Shown in pieces: positions 25,137-33,883 of a stretch of DNA of 64,000 nucleotides. How positions within the stretch are numbered: the stretch's first letter is position 1; every line of letters begins with the position of its first letter. Origin of the DNA: an uncultured Lachnospiraceae bacterium (lineage in GTDB: Bacteria > Bacillota > Clostridia > Lachnospirales > Lachnospiraceae); NCBI GenBank assembly GCA_947382625.1, contig CANDAG010000020.1, positions 1 to 64,000 of the forward strand, given 5' to 3'. A program made the position numbers and the translations under genes. Below the pieces are notes generated by a model. That model was not told where the DNA came from. It was given only the letters and a program-made list of their open reading frames with translations, and ran no database searches.

Positions 25137-25568
25137 ATGGCAAATGTATTTGATACAGCAAAATATATTCTGGAGCAAAGCGGTTCCATGTCAACGATGA
25201 AACTTCAGAAGCTGTGCTATTACTCTCAGGCATGGTCGCTTGTCTGGGACGATTCTCCTTTATTTGAGGAGGACTTTCAGGCATGGGCGAATGGTCCGGT
25301 ATGTCCTGAACTGTTCTTTAAGACAAAGGGGAAGTATTCTGTAAATGCCGGAGATGAGACCGGTGGTGAAGAAGACTTGTCCGATGATCAAAAGGATACT
25401 ATTGATAAAGTATTAGAGCATTATGGCAGCCACAATGCTCAGTGGCTCAGCCAATTGACACATATGGAAGATCCCTGGATCAAGGCGAGAGAGGGTGTTC
25501 CGTCAGGGGCAGGGTGCAATAATGTGATCACAAAAGAAAGCATGGCATTATATTATGGCGGGCTCTAA
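25137..25568 (+). CDS. Panacea-domain (DUF4065) antitoxin
   Basis: A 143-residue protein of the SocA/GepA group, now called Panacea. Diagnostic features are the opening VFDTAKYILEQ, MKLQKLCYYSQAWSLVW and the ANGPVCPELF segment. In characterised systems this domain neutralises several unrelated toxins and is encoded just before the toxin. Here it overlaps the next gene by 14 bp, the standard antitoxin-toxin layout. AAAGGAGGGCGGAGAA precedes the ATG, and a TATACT box at 25107-25112 is the probable -10. Autoregulation is likely but no operator is obvious. Confidence 0.85.
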   Translation: MANVFDTAKYILEQSGSMSTMKLQKLCYYSQAWSLVWDDSPLFEEDFQAWANGPVCPELFFKTKGKYSVNAGDETGGEEDLSDDQKDTIDKVLEHYGSHNAQWLSQLTHMEDPWIKAREGVPSGAGCNNVITKESMALYYGGL

Positions 25569-26022
25569 ACGAAAAAAAGAAGTAAAACATAAAGAACTTT
25601 CTGATGGAAAACGTATCGCTCAGGGTGGAGATCCTGAGCGATATTATTCGGAGAATCCAGCATGGACCTTTGCAAACTCAGATCAGGAGATGTGGGCATT
25701 CTCGCAGGATCACCTGGGAGAATTGGTTTGGACAGAGATATTACCCAGATTAAAATCCTTAGAAACGCAGACCTGGAGTGAGATATTAGTCAGAGACAAA
25801 AAACAAAATCACTCGTTGGATCTGAACGAATTAAACAAGGTTGCCCAAGACAGACTGGCTTCAAAATATATAGAAGCAGAGTCATTGATATCCCTAAGAG
25901 TAACAGGTAATCATAGATTATACGGGTACATGACGGGAAGAGTTTTTAATATATTGTGGTATGATGATGACCATGGTGATAACAGCAAGTGTGTATGCAG
26001 ATCTTATTTGAAACATACATAA
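25555..26022 (+). CDS. Putative toxin paired with the Panacea antitoxin
   Basis: A 155-residue basic protein. The N-terminal 30 residues are Lys-rich. A middle part has EMWAFSQDHLGELVWTEILP, and the C-terminal domain contains LNKVAQDRLASKYIEAESLI then SLRVTGNHRLYGYMTGRVFN and ILWYDDDHG. This C-terminal pattern recurs in proteins next to DUF4065 genes and looks like a small RelE-like or related fold with conserved His/Arg/Trp. The start overlaps the antitoxin gene by 14 bp in another frame, so the two are translationally coupled. The toxin's target is unknown. Confidence 0.65.
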   Translation: MAGSKRKKEVKHKELSDGKRIAQGGDPERYYSENPAWTFANSDQEMWAFSQDHLGELVWTEILPRLKSLETQTWSEILVRDKKQNHSLDLNELNKVAQDRLASKYIEAESLISLRVTGNHRLYGYMTGRVFNILWYDDDHGDNSKCVCRSYLKHT

Positions 26023-26136
26023 GTCATCTCTGAAATATATAAGGAAAAACCAGTTGAAACCCTCCCCATAAACTGCTAAAATCTTAAGCAAAAGAAATCC
26101 CCCCAAACCTCCCTGGTCTTAACGGAAAGGCACATT

Positions 26137-27516
26137 ATGTTCAACACCCTATCAGACAACTTTTTTGTGCCTCTGGCGTCCCCTAACAAACTGGTATATT
26201 GGGAATGTATCTGCAAGCTGTTTTCCATCATGGACAATCAGCTTTCTTTTGGTGTGGAAAGGGACGTGCTGGTGGACGAGCTACAGTACTATTTTGAGCA
26301 GAATAATGCGGCGGATTTTTCGGAGGAGGAGCTGGCAGGGACGGACAGCCGGAGCAAGGCCAACTGGATGCTGCGGCGATTGGAGCACTACGGCTGGCTG
26401 GAGATTGAAACCGATAAAAGCTATGTGCAGAGGGTCAATTTCAAGGAGCATGCGGTCAGGATCATTAAGACGCTTCTGGAGATCGCCCAGGGGCGGCAGA
26501 TCGAATATCAGGGATATATTTATACTATTTATTCTCTGGTACGGAGCAATACGGATCATCCCGGAGTGGTGCTTCTGCAGATCCTTGAAAATACGGATCT
26601 TCTGATCACGGGACTGAAAAATTTAAATTCCAGTATCAAGCATTATATTGACGATCTGACCAGGCATAAGACAGTGGCGGAAATCATGGACGCCCTTTTT
26701 AATGACTATATTACCAATATCGTGGATAAGGCCTATCACAGGCTTCTTACTTCGGATAATGTGTCAAAATTCCGGCCGGAGATCATAGAACGGCTGGAGG
26801 GCAAAAGCCGGAGCAGATCTTATGTGGAAAAGGCGGCGGCAGAAATTGCCGGGATCAGGGAAGTTCCCATCGAAGAGGCGGAGGAGCTGGTCTATCATTA
26901 TCTCCATGGGATCGTGGATGCCTTTCAGAATATGGACGATATCCTGAAGGAGATCAATCAGAAAAATACCAGATATCAGCGATCGGCGGTAAACCGGGCC
27001 AGGTTTATGCTGACCGGGAGCGAGGATGTGAGAGGGCAGTTAAAGGAAATACTTACGGGGATCAATGAGGAGATCACCAGAGAGCAGATGAATCTGGGCG
27101 GTATCTACAGGATCGATTTTTTGGAGGAGCTGATCCGGATTTACAGCGTCAGCTGTCTGGATGAGAAATCCTTTTATTCTCCCGTGGAGGGAAAAAAGGA
27201 ATTTAAACCGGAGAAGCTTGCGGACGCCGAGCCGGATCTGGCGCTGCGGCAGGAAAAGCTGCGCAAAATGGCAGAGAAGATGCAGAAGGTACTGAGTCCT
27301 GTGAGGATCAACGCTTACGTCAGGATGCAGATCGGGGACAAAAAAGAGCTGCTGGCCACACAGCTTCCGTTGGAAAATACAGAGGATTTTGTGAAGATCA
27401 TTTACATCCGGCTGTACGGACAGCGAAAGAACATGGATTATACCATAGAACTGAGAGAAGAAAAAGAAGTAGGCGGTTATCGGTTTAAGGATTTTTTGAT
27501 CCGCCTGAAAAAATAG
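26137..27516 (+). CDS. jetA: Wadjet system protein JetA (DUF5716 type)
   Basis: A 459-residue helical protein, first gene of a complete Wadjet operon. The opening FFVPLASPNKLVYWECICKL and a winged-helix region (SKANWMLRRLEHYGWLEIET) fit the MukF/kleisin-like JetA subunit that bridges the SMC-like heads. Wadjet detects circular DNA such as plasmids by loop extrusion and cleaves it. This JetA is of the DUF5716 kind, not the DUF3375 kind of type I, so the locus is probably type II or III. GGAAAGG precedes the ATG. The jetB gene starts 18 bp after its stop. Confidence 0.85.
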   Translation: MFNTLSDNFFVPLASPNKLVYWECICKLFSIMDNQLSFGVERDVLVDELQYYFEQNNAADFSEEELAGTDSRSKANWMLRRLEHYGWLEIETDKSYVQRVNFKEHAVRIIKTLLEIAQGRQIEYQGYIYTIYSLVRSNTDHPGVVLLQILENTDLLITGLKNLNSSIKHYIDDLTRHKTVAEIMDALFNDYITNIVDKAYHRLLTSDNVSKFRPEIIERLEGKSRSRSYVEKAAAEIAGIREVPIEEAEELVYHYLHGIVDAFQNMDDILKEINQKNTRYQRSAVNRARFMLTGSEDVRGQLKEILTGINEEITREQMNLGGIYRIDFLEELIRIYSVSCLDEKSFYSPVEGKKEFKPEKLADAEPDLALRQEKLRKMAEKMQKVLSPVRINAYVRMQIGDKKELLATQLPLENTEDFVKIIYIRLYGQRKNMDYTIELREEKEVGGYRFKDFLIRLKK

Positions 27517-27534
27517 CGGGAGGAGAGGGCGGCG

Positions 27535-28149
27535 ATGAACCTGCTGGATGGAATGCTTCAAAGGGATAAGGATAATTTTGTCAGGGTCTGCAATAAACTG
27601 CTCAGTACCTGCTTTTTGTGTAAAAATAATGCTGCAGGCAGGGCGGACTATTATTTTGTTCTGAAGCATAAATCTGAGATTACGGAATATTTATCGGTTC
27701 TGGGATACCGGCTGGAGGTCAATGAAGAATACGGAGTGATCCAGCTGACCAATCCACAGAATTACAACAGATTAAATTTAAAGCTTTACGAGTCGGTGAT
27801 CCTTTTGATCCTGCGGGTTCTTTTTGATGAAAAGAAAAGGGAGCTCTCGGAAGCGGACGAGGTGATCGTGAATCTGGGGGATATCCATGAGAAATTTTTA
27901 AGCTTAAAGGTCAGGGACAAGCTGATCGATAAGACCACCATGAGGAATGCCTTAAGCCTGTTCAGGCGATTCCAGATCATCGAGATACTGGATAAAAATC
28001 TGGACAACGAGGATGCCAGAATATTGATCTTTGATTCCATTTTGATGGCTGTGCGGGTGGAGGATATCCGGCAGGCCTACGAGAAGCTGGAGATTTACAG
28101 AAAAGGAGCAAAATCAGATGAAGACATTGAAGAGAGTGAAGCTGATTAA
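27535..28149 (+). CDS. jetB: Wadjet system protein JetB (DUF4194)
   Basis: A 204-residue MukE-like subunit. Characteristic parts are the winged-helix segments YLSVLGYRLEVNEEYGVIQL and LYESVILLILRVLFDEKKRE, followed by RNALSLFRRFQIIEILDKNL. In Wadjet it binds JetA and helps to load the SMC-like JetC. The ATG at 27535 has GGGAGGAGAGGGCGG upstream. Its 3' end overlaps jetC by 32 bp, which enforces coupled translation and is normal for this operon. Confidence 0.9.
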   Translation: MNLLDGMLQRDKDNFVRVCNKLLSTCFLCKNNAAGRADYYFVLKHKSEITEYLSVLGYRLEVNEEYGVIQLTNPQNYNRLNLKLYESVILLILRVLFDEKKRELSEADEVIVNLGDIHEKFLSLKVRDKLIDKTTMRNALSLFRRFQIIEILDKNLDNEDARILIFDSILMAVRVEDIRQAYEKLEIYRKGAKSDEDIEESEAD

Positions 28150-31100
28150 CTGGCATCGTTTCACCAACGCCACCATAGAGCTTGGCGTATCTACGCTCCT
28201 TTCAGGGGAAAACGGAGCCGGGAAGTCCACGCTCTTAGACGCCATCCAGTTTGTGGTGACCTGCTCTGCCAATTACTTTAACAAGGCGGCCCATGAGAAT
28301 GGAAAGCGGAAGCTGACCGGATATATCCGCTGCAAAACGGGTAAGGAAAACAGGCCCTATGAGCGGACGGGAGAGATCAGCGCCCACGTGGCGCTGGAAT
28401 TTTATGAGGACAGCAAAAAGCAGTATTTTGTGGTAGGGGCAGTTATTGACTCTGCTTCCGAGGGGCAGGAGACAACAGTCCGTTATCTGATGGATCACAC
28501 CAGATTTACGGAGGATATGTTTTTTCAGGAGAAAACCCCGAGATCGATCACTCAATTCCGAAGCGCCAACAGCGGAAAGATCAAAATGTGGTGTAAGACC
28601 GGTCTGGAAGCCAAAAAGATGATAAAAAGCCGCTTCGGCAGGATCGAGGATAAATTCTTTACCCTGATCCCCAAGGCGCTTGCGTTCCGGCCGATCGATG
28701 ATATTAAGGACTTTGTGTACTCTTATGTGTTGGATGAGAAGGAAGTCAATATCGATATTCTGAGAGAAAATGTGAGAACCTATCAGGAACTGGAAAAGAC
28801 CCTGGAGAGCGTGAAACGCCGTATCGCCAAGCTGGAGGTGATCGAGGGCTATCACTCGCAGGTGATGGACGGCCTTAATAAGGATAAGATGTATGACTAT
28901 TTTCTGGAGAGAGCGGAAGCCGATATTCTGGGGGAAAGATTCTCACAGACAAAGGATCGGATGCAGATGGAAATGTTCCGTCTGGAGCAGCAGGAGAAGA
29001 AGGTTCAGGCTGTAACGGATGAAAAAAATGAAAAGCAGCAGATACGGGACGCCTTGATGGCGGAGCTTGCAAAGGATGATGATTTTCTTGCGCTGGACGG
29101 ACAGAAAAAGGAGCTGCAAAAGCTGCAGACAGCGTTGCAGGAGCAGAAGGAGGACAGGAAGGAGCTGCTTGCCAGCGTGCGCACGTCCCGAGATCAGGTG
29201 ATCAGATTGCTGGAGGTAAAGGACGTAGACTCCTGCATCAGAGAGTATGGTGAACAGCTGGACAATCTGGAGGCACAGGAGGATCTTGCCCGGATGAAGC
29301 AGCTGATCCGCAGGGTGATCGATTATAAGAAGCAAATGTATGATAAAGTACAGATGAAGAGCGCTAAGGTACAGGTACAGCTGAACGATACAAAATCAGA
29401 GCGGCTGGCGTTGGATAAAAGGATAGAACAACTGAAGCAGAAAAGGCTGACTTATCCGGAAGAGGTGGTCAGGGTCCGGCAGGCGATCCAGGAGGAATTT
29501 TCACGGATCGGACGGAACTCAGAGCCGAGGATTTTGTGCGAGCTTCTGGAAATTTCGGACGAGCAGTGGAGGAATGCGGTGGAAGGCTATTTGAATACCC
29601 AGCGTTTTTATATTCTGGTGGAGCCGGAGAGCTTTGACATTGCTCTGGGAATTTATGATAAGCTGCGCAAAAGCAAAAAGGCCTATGGGGTAGGGCTGAT
29701 CAATACCAGAAAACTGGAAAAGTACAATGAGGCGCCGGAGGGGACGCTTGCATCGGTGGTTTCCTCCAAAAACCAATATGCTAACCGGTTTATCAATATG
29801 GTATTGGGGAAGGTACAGATGTGCGCTCATTACAGCGAGCTGAAAAATTACCCTGTTTCCATTACAAAGGAGTGTATGAAGTATCAGAATCATGTGGCCA
29901 GCGCCATCAAACCGGCGATCTTTGAAACGCCTTTTATCGGCCAAAATGCGGTAAGGGTACAGCTGCAGCAGGCGTTAAAGGAAAGAGAGCGGCTATCGGA
30001 AGAGATTGACAGGCTGGGAAGACAGATCGATGATCTTACTTATGTGATGGAACCCTTAAGTGTGGATACCGATATCGACATCCAGTACAGACTGGACGTG
30101 CTTGACCGGATCCGGACGATCCGGGCGGGGATAGAGAAGTGTAAGACTAATATTGCCACATTAGAAAAAAACGCCACCATGATCCAAAAGCGGATCCAGC
30201 TGGAGACTCTGGAAAATCTGATCGGTGAACTGGAGGTGAAACTGAGAAGGTGGAATCAGGAAACCGGCAGATTCGAGCAAAAAATCGAAGATCACAAAAA
30301 GGAGATGGAAAGACTGCAGGCAGAACGCGCTCTGAAGCAGGCAGCGGCAGCGGAATTGGGGGCGGCGGCAGGAGATGTGCTGCCTGCCTGGAACAGTGAC
30401 TACGAAAAGCAGACCGGAAATAAATCCTTTGACCAGTTCCGGGATAATTTTGCGCGGAGAAAGAAGGCCAACGCTACCACCACGGACAACGCCCGGACAA
30501 ATATGATCAATGTTATGGTTTCTTATAAGACGGAGCATGATTTCGGTGCGGCTCCCAGTATGGAGGGATATCCGGAATTTGCAGATGTTTATGAGAGGCT
30601 TCGGACATCGGAGCTCCTTCAGTATGAAGAAAAAGTCCAGTCTGCAAGAATGGCGGCGGAGGAGGAGTTCCGGGAGCAGTTTTTATCCAAGCTTCAGGAA
30701 AATATGAAGCAGGCTCAGAGTGAGTTTAAGGAACTGAATAAAGCCCTTAAGGATATCATTTTCAGTAATGAAAGATACGAATTCCTTTATCTGCCAAGTA
30801 AGCGGTACAGGCAATATTATGAGATGATCATGGATGATTTTAACGCCATGCAGGGAGAGTCTATTTTCAGCGGGTTATTCCATGAAACCCATAAAGAGGT
30901 CATTGACGAGCTTTTTGAGAAGCTGGCCCTTGACAATGAGAACAGCGCCCGGGCGTTGGATGAATTTACGGATTACAGAACCTACATGGATTACGACATT
31001 AAGATCATGCACAGCGATGACAGCTATTCCTACTATTCTAAGGTGTGCGAGGAAAAGAGCGGCGGCGAGACCCAGACGCCCTTTTATGTTACGGTGGCCG

Positions 31101-31360
31101 CTTCCTTTGTGCAGCTGTACGGAAACAATATCGGGGGCGAGGCTATCGGCCTGGTGATGTTTGACGAGGCCTTCAACAATATGGATGACGAGCGCATCGG
31201 CGGCGTCCTGGAATTTTTGAGCCGCCTGCCGCTCCAGATCATTATTGCGGCGCCGCCTGACAAGATTCAGTATATCAGCCCTTCCGTGGAGGAGACGTTA
31301 TTGGTATTGACGGATGAAAAGGTCAGCTTTGTGGAGAGGTATCACAATGGCGCAATATGA
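28118..31360 (+). CDS. jetC: Wadjet SMC-like ATPase JetC
   Basis: A 1080-residue MukB/SMC-like ATPase. Walker A is SGENGAGKST (residues 29-38). Long Glu/Lys/Gln-rich coiled coils run from about 240 to 440 and again from about 650 to 740, separated by a hinge-like globular part (LEISDEQWRNAVEGYLNTQR and after). The ABC signature EKSGGETQTP lies near residue 979 and Walker B LVMFDEAFNNMD near 1010. The dimer extrudes DNA loops with JetA and JetB and passes substrate DNA to the JetD nuclease. The length is normal and no frameshift is visible, so the motor is predicted intact. It overlaps both neighbours. Confidence 0.92.
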   Translation: MKTLKRVKLINWHRFTNATIELGVSTLLSGENGAGKSTLLDAIQFVVTCSANYFNKAAHENGKRKLTGYIRCKTGKENRPYERTGEISAHVALEFYEDSKKQYFVVGAVIDSASEGQETTVRYLMDHTRFTEDMFFQEKTPRSITQFRSANSGKIKMWCKTGLEAKKMIKSRFGRIEDKFFTLIPKALAFRPIDDIKDFVYSYVLDEKEVNIDILRENVRTYQELEKTLESVKRRIAKLEVIEGYHSQVMDGLNKDKMYDYFLERAEADILGERFSQTKDRMQMEMFRLEQQEKKVQAVTDEKNEKQQIRDALMAELAKDDDFLALDGQKKELQKLQTALQEQKEDRKELLASVRTSRDQVIRLLEVKDVDSCIREYGEQLDNLEAQEDLARMKQLIRRVIDYKKQMYDKVQMKSAKVQVQLNDTKSERLALDKRIEQLKQKRLTYPEEVVRVRQAIQEEFSRIGRNSEPRILCELLEISDEQWRNAVEGYLNTQRFYILVEPESFDIALGIYDKLRKSKKAYGVGLINTRKLEKYNEAPEGTLASVVSSKNQYANRFINMVLGKVQMCAHYSELKNYPVSITKECMKYQNHVASAIKPAIFETPFIGQNAVRVQLQQALKERERLSEEIDRLGRQIDDLTYVMEPLSVDTDIDIQYRLDVLDRIRTIRAGIEKCKTNIATLEKNATMIQKRIQLETLENLIGELEVKLRRWNQETGRFEQKIEDHKKEMERLQAERALKQAAAAELGAAAGDVLPAWNSDYEKQTGNKSFDQFRDNFARRKKANATTTDNARTNMINVMVSYKTEHDFGAAPSMEGYPEFADVYERLRTSELLQYEEKVQSARMAAEEEFREQFLSKLQENMKQAQSEFKELNKALKDIIFSNERYEFLYLPSKRYRQYYEMIMDDFNAMQGESIFSGLFHETHKEVIDELFEKLALDNENSARALDEFTDYRTYMDYDIKIMHSDDSYSYYSKVCEEKSGGETQTPFYVTVAASFVQLYGNNIGGEAIGLVMFDEAFNNMDDERIGGVLEFLSRLPLQIIIAAPPDKIQYISPSVEETLLVLTDEKVSFVERYHNGAI

Positions 31361-32570
31361 AAAGAGAATTCTGAATCAGCTGCTGGATTCTTATGAAGCC
31401 AGTACTTTGTTTACCGGAAAAAATAAAGTGGCAGTGCATATCAGCTTTCCCTTTAACAAAAAAACGATCCCCGCCTACTTTGACGAAAGCTCCCTGGCTT
31501 ATGAGGAGATCCATGCTTCCATGGAAAGGCTGGAGAACCAGGGGCTTATCAGGATTGAATGGAAAAAGGGAAAGGAAGGCCACATTATTTCCAAAGTGAT
31601 CCTGCAGATGGACGGACTGGATGAGGCCTACGCCTGTGTTTCCAGAACGCCCAGGGCGGAGCAGATCAAACAGAACAGGGAGCTGCTTTCAGAACTGCGG
31701 GAGCGCTGCCATACGCCGATCTGCCGGTCATTGATCGATCATCTGGACAGGCGACTTGAAGATGCCCGATCGGTGAAGGAATTTATTGATCTGTCGAATC
31801 CTTCGGAGACAGAAACCCTTTTGACTGCAATAGCCCAGATAGAACAGAATTGTCGGGCTTGCTATATCAGAGAATTTTCCATCGAGCATTTTCACGATTC
31901 CAAGATTTTTGAATCCCTGAGCGGAAAGATCGCAAAGGTAATGCATACCTTCGGGGAGGACTGCAGGGAGAAGGAGCTGGATGAGATCCTTGCGGAATAT
32001 GGGATCTATCATACCCCCAACTATGTGTACTTTAAGGGAAATGTTTCTCTTGGTATCGGAAGCGATGCATACCCCATAGGTCAGCTGCGCCAGGGCATAG
32101 GCATTTCCGGCGAAGACATCGAAAGGATTTCTTTTCGGGACGCCGGGCAGATCAAAAAGGTGATCACAATAGAAAATCTTACCACCTTTTTCCGTTGGGA
32201 GGAGCCGGAAAGTCTTATGGTGTATCTGGGAGGATACCATAACAGTGTCCGGCGCGCGTTGCTGAAGGAGCTTTACCGGACCCTTCCCGATGCGGAGTAT
32301 TATCATTTCGGGGACATCGATGTGGGCGGGTTTCTGATCTACGAGGATCTGTGCCGGAAAACCGGGATTCCTTTCAGACGTTATAAGATGGATCTGGATA
32401 CTCTGGTGCAGTATGAAAGGTTCGGGAAACCGCTGACAGAAAATGACAGGGTCAGGATAGAGAGGATGCTGAAGGAAAAACCGGATGTGGCCTATGGGGA
32501 TGTCCTCCGGTATATGCTGGATGCGGGGGTAAAGGTGGAGCAGGAGTGTTTTACGGGTCCTCTCTCTTAA
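31347..32570 (+). CDS. jetD: Wadjet nuclease JetD (toprim/DUF2220)
   Basis: A 407-residue protein with a winged-helix N-terminal region (LAYEEIHASMERLENQGLIR) and a C-terminal toprim domain. The toprim acids are Glu near residue 273 in TIENLTTFF and the Asp-x-Asp of HFGDIDVGGF near residue 320, as in the JetD nuclease that cleaves plasmid DNA. ATG 31347 is chosen over the upstream in-frame ATG at 31314 because GAGAGG precedes it and MAQYEKRILNQLL is the natural helix start. It overlaps jetC by 14 bp. Its last 20 bp overlap the convergent LacI gene, which marks the right edge of the defence island. Confidence 0.88.
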   Translation: MAQYEKRILNQLLDSYEASTLFTGKNKVAVHISFPFNKKTIPAYFDESSLAYEEIHASMERLENQGLIRIEWKKGKEGHIISKVILQMDGLDEAYACVSRTPRAEQIKQNRELLSELRERCHTPICRSLIDHLDRRLEDARSVKEFIDLSNPSETETLLTAIAQIEQNCRACYIREFSIEHFHDSKIFESLSGKIAKVMHTFGEDCREKELDEILAEYGIYHTPNYVYFKGNVSLGIGSDAYPIGQLRQGIGISGEDIERISFRDAGQIKKVITIENLTTFFRWEEPESLMVYLGGYHNSVRRALLKELYRTLPDAEYYHFGDIDVGGFLIYEDLCRKTGIPFRRYKMDLDTLVQYERFGKPLTENDRVRIERMLKEKPDVAYGDVLRYMLDAGVKVEQECFTGPLS

Positions 32571-33555
32571 CCACCCCGGCAGACCCCCGCTCAACAAGCT
32601 CTGCCCGAAGCAGAAGAGAGCTGATATAGGTCTGGTTTAAAAGGCTGCTGAGGGCATAGTAGCCGCAGCGGCCGAGGGCATTCTGATCCTGGCGGATGGT
32701 GGTGAGAGGCGGCGTTGTGTAGGCGCAAAAGGCGGCATCGTCAAAACCGATAATGCTGACATCCTCAGGAACCTTATAGCCTAATTCCTGGCAATGGATC
32801 ATGACGGCGTTTGCAAGCTGGTCATTATCGCAGAGGATGGCGGTGGCGTGGTGGCGCAGAAGCCGGGGCAGATATTTCTGGATGCATTTGGAAATATGAT
32901 AGGTGTGCCCTGTAAGGGCGGCGTCCTCGGTCAGGCCGTGATGCCTCATGGCCCGGCTGTAGGCAGTATAGCGGGCCCGGGTGATATGGGAATTCATATC
33001 TCCGCCCAGATAGCCGATGCGGGTGTGCCCCAGCCCCTTCAGATAGGAGACGGACATATCAAAGCTTTCGTCATTGTTAACGCCTACATAGGAAACCAGC
33101 GGGTTTTCCTGTATGTAATTATCATAGAGGACAGTGGGAGTCCTTGCAGTCTTTAAATCCTCCATCCAGGGATCTAACAGAGAAAAGCCCAGGATAAAAG
33201 CGCCTTCAAACTGATTGCTCAGCATAAAAGTATCATAAGACATTTCTTTTTGTTCCCGGGAGGTTATGGGCACAGTGCTTACCTCCCATCCGGCAGGAAT
33301 CGCCATCTGTTCAAATCCGATCACAAGACCATGCCCGAATCCGGCAGGGTTTTCCACATCAATGTTTTCCACAAGAATACATAATTTTTGAGGCGAATCC
33401 TTACGGATCCGGTTTTTTTTGTATCCGATCTCCACAGCGGTGTCCAGAACCTTTTTGCGCAGGGAAGCGCTGATATCGTCGGCATTATTCAGCGCTTTGG
33501 AAACAGTGCTTTTGGAAATATCCAGTTTGGCGGCTATATCATTGATGGTGGGCAT
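32551..33555 (-). CDS. LacI family transcriptional regulator
   Basis: A 334-residue repressor. Residues 3-22 (TINDIAAKLDISKSTVSKAL) are the LacI helix-turn-helix and NADDISASLRKKV the hinge region. The rest is a periplasmic-binding-protein-like effector domain with YVGVNNDESFD and the late VSIIGFDDAAFCAYTTPPLT-type segment. It is divergent from a MalEFG-type sugar importer 328 bp away and is the probable repressor of it. AGGAGG lies before the start. Its 3' end runs 20 bp into jetD on the other strand, so the sugar locus and the Wadjet operon meet tail to tail. Confidence 0.9.
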   Translation of the reverse strand: MPTINDIAAKLDISKSTVSKALNNADDISASLRKKVLDTAVEIGYKKNRIRKDSPQKLCILVENIDVENPAGFGHGLVIGFEQMAIPAGWEVSTVPITSREQKEMSYDTFMLSNQFEGAFILGFSLLDPWMEDLKTARTPTVLYDNYIQENPLVSYVGVNNDESFDMSVSYLKGLGHTRIGYLGGDMNSHITRARYTAYSRAMRHHGLTEDAALTGHTYHISKCIQKYLPRLLRHHATAILCDNDQLANAVMIHCQELGYKVPEDVSIIGFDDAAFCAYTTPPLTTIRQDQNALGRCGYYALSSLLNQTYISSLLLRAELVERGSAGVVKREDP

Positions 33556-33711
33556 ATGATTCCTCCTGTAAAGGCATAGGTATGAAAATAGCGTTTTGAA
33601 GCAGTTCTGCGCACTTTGCCATACAGAGCCTGCGAGCTATCCTTATTATACAGAGTTTTCAGTTAAAGTACAATGTAAAAACACAATATTGCCATATAAG
33701 TTTAGTTATGT

Positions 33712-33743
33712 TTCGCGAATGCAATAAACTGATTTGCTATAAT
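33712..33743 (+). promoter_or_regulatory. Candidate promoter and LacI-type operator of the maltodextrin-like importer
   Basis: An 8-bp palindrome TTCGCGAA (33712-33719), with a CG centre usual for LacI-family operators, lies just upstream of a perfect TATAAT (33738-33743), overlapping where the -35 element should be. No good -35 hexamer is visible. Assignment is by pattern and position. Confidence 0.4.
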
Positions 33744-33883
33744 AATGCCGTAGAAAGATAAAATTTTTAGAAAAATACTGAAAAAACTGTAAAAAAATTA
33801 TTTACAGATGAATATTTATGTATTAATATAGAGATTAACAAAACTAAGCGAAACAAATCAATGAAGGAGGAATGAGCGGAGCT

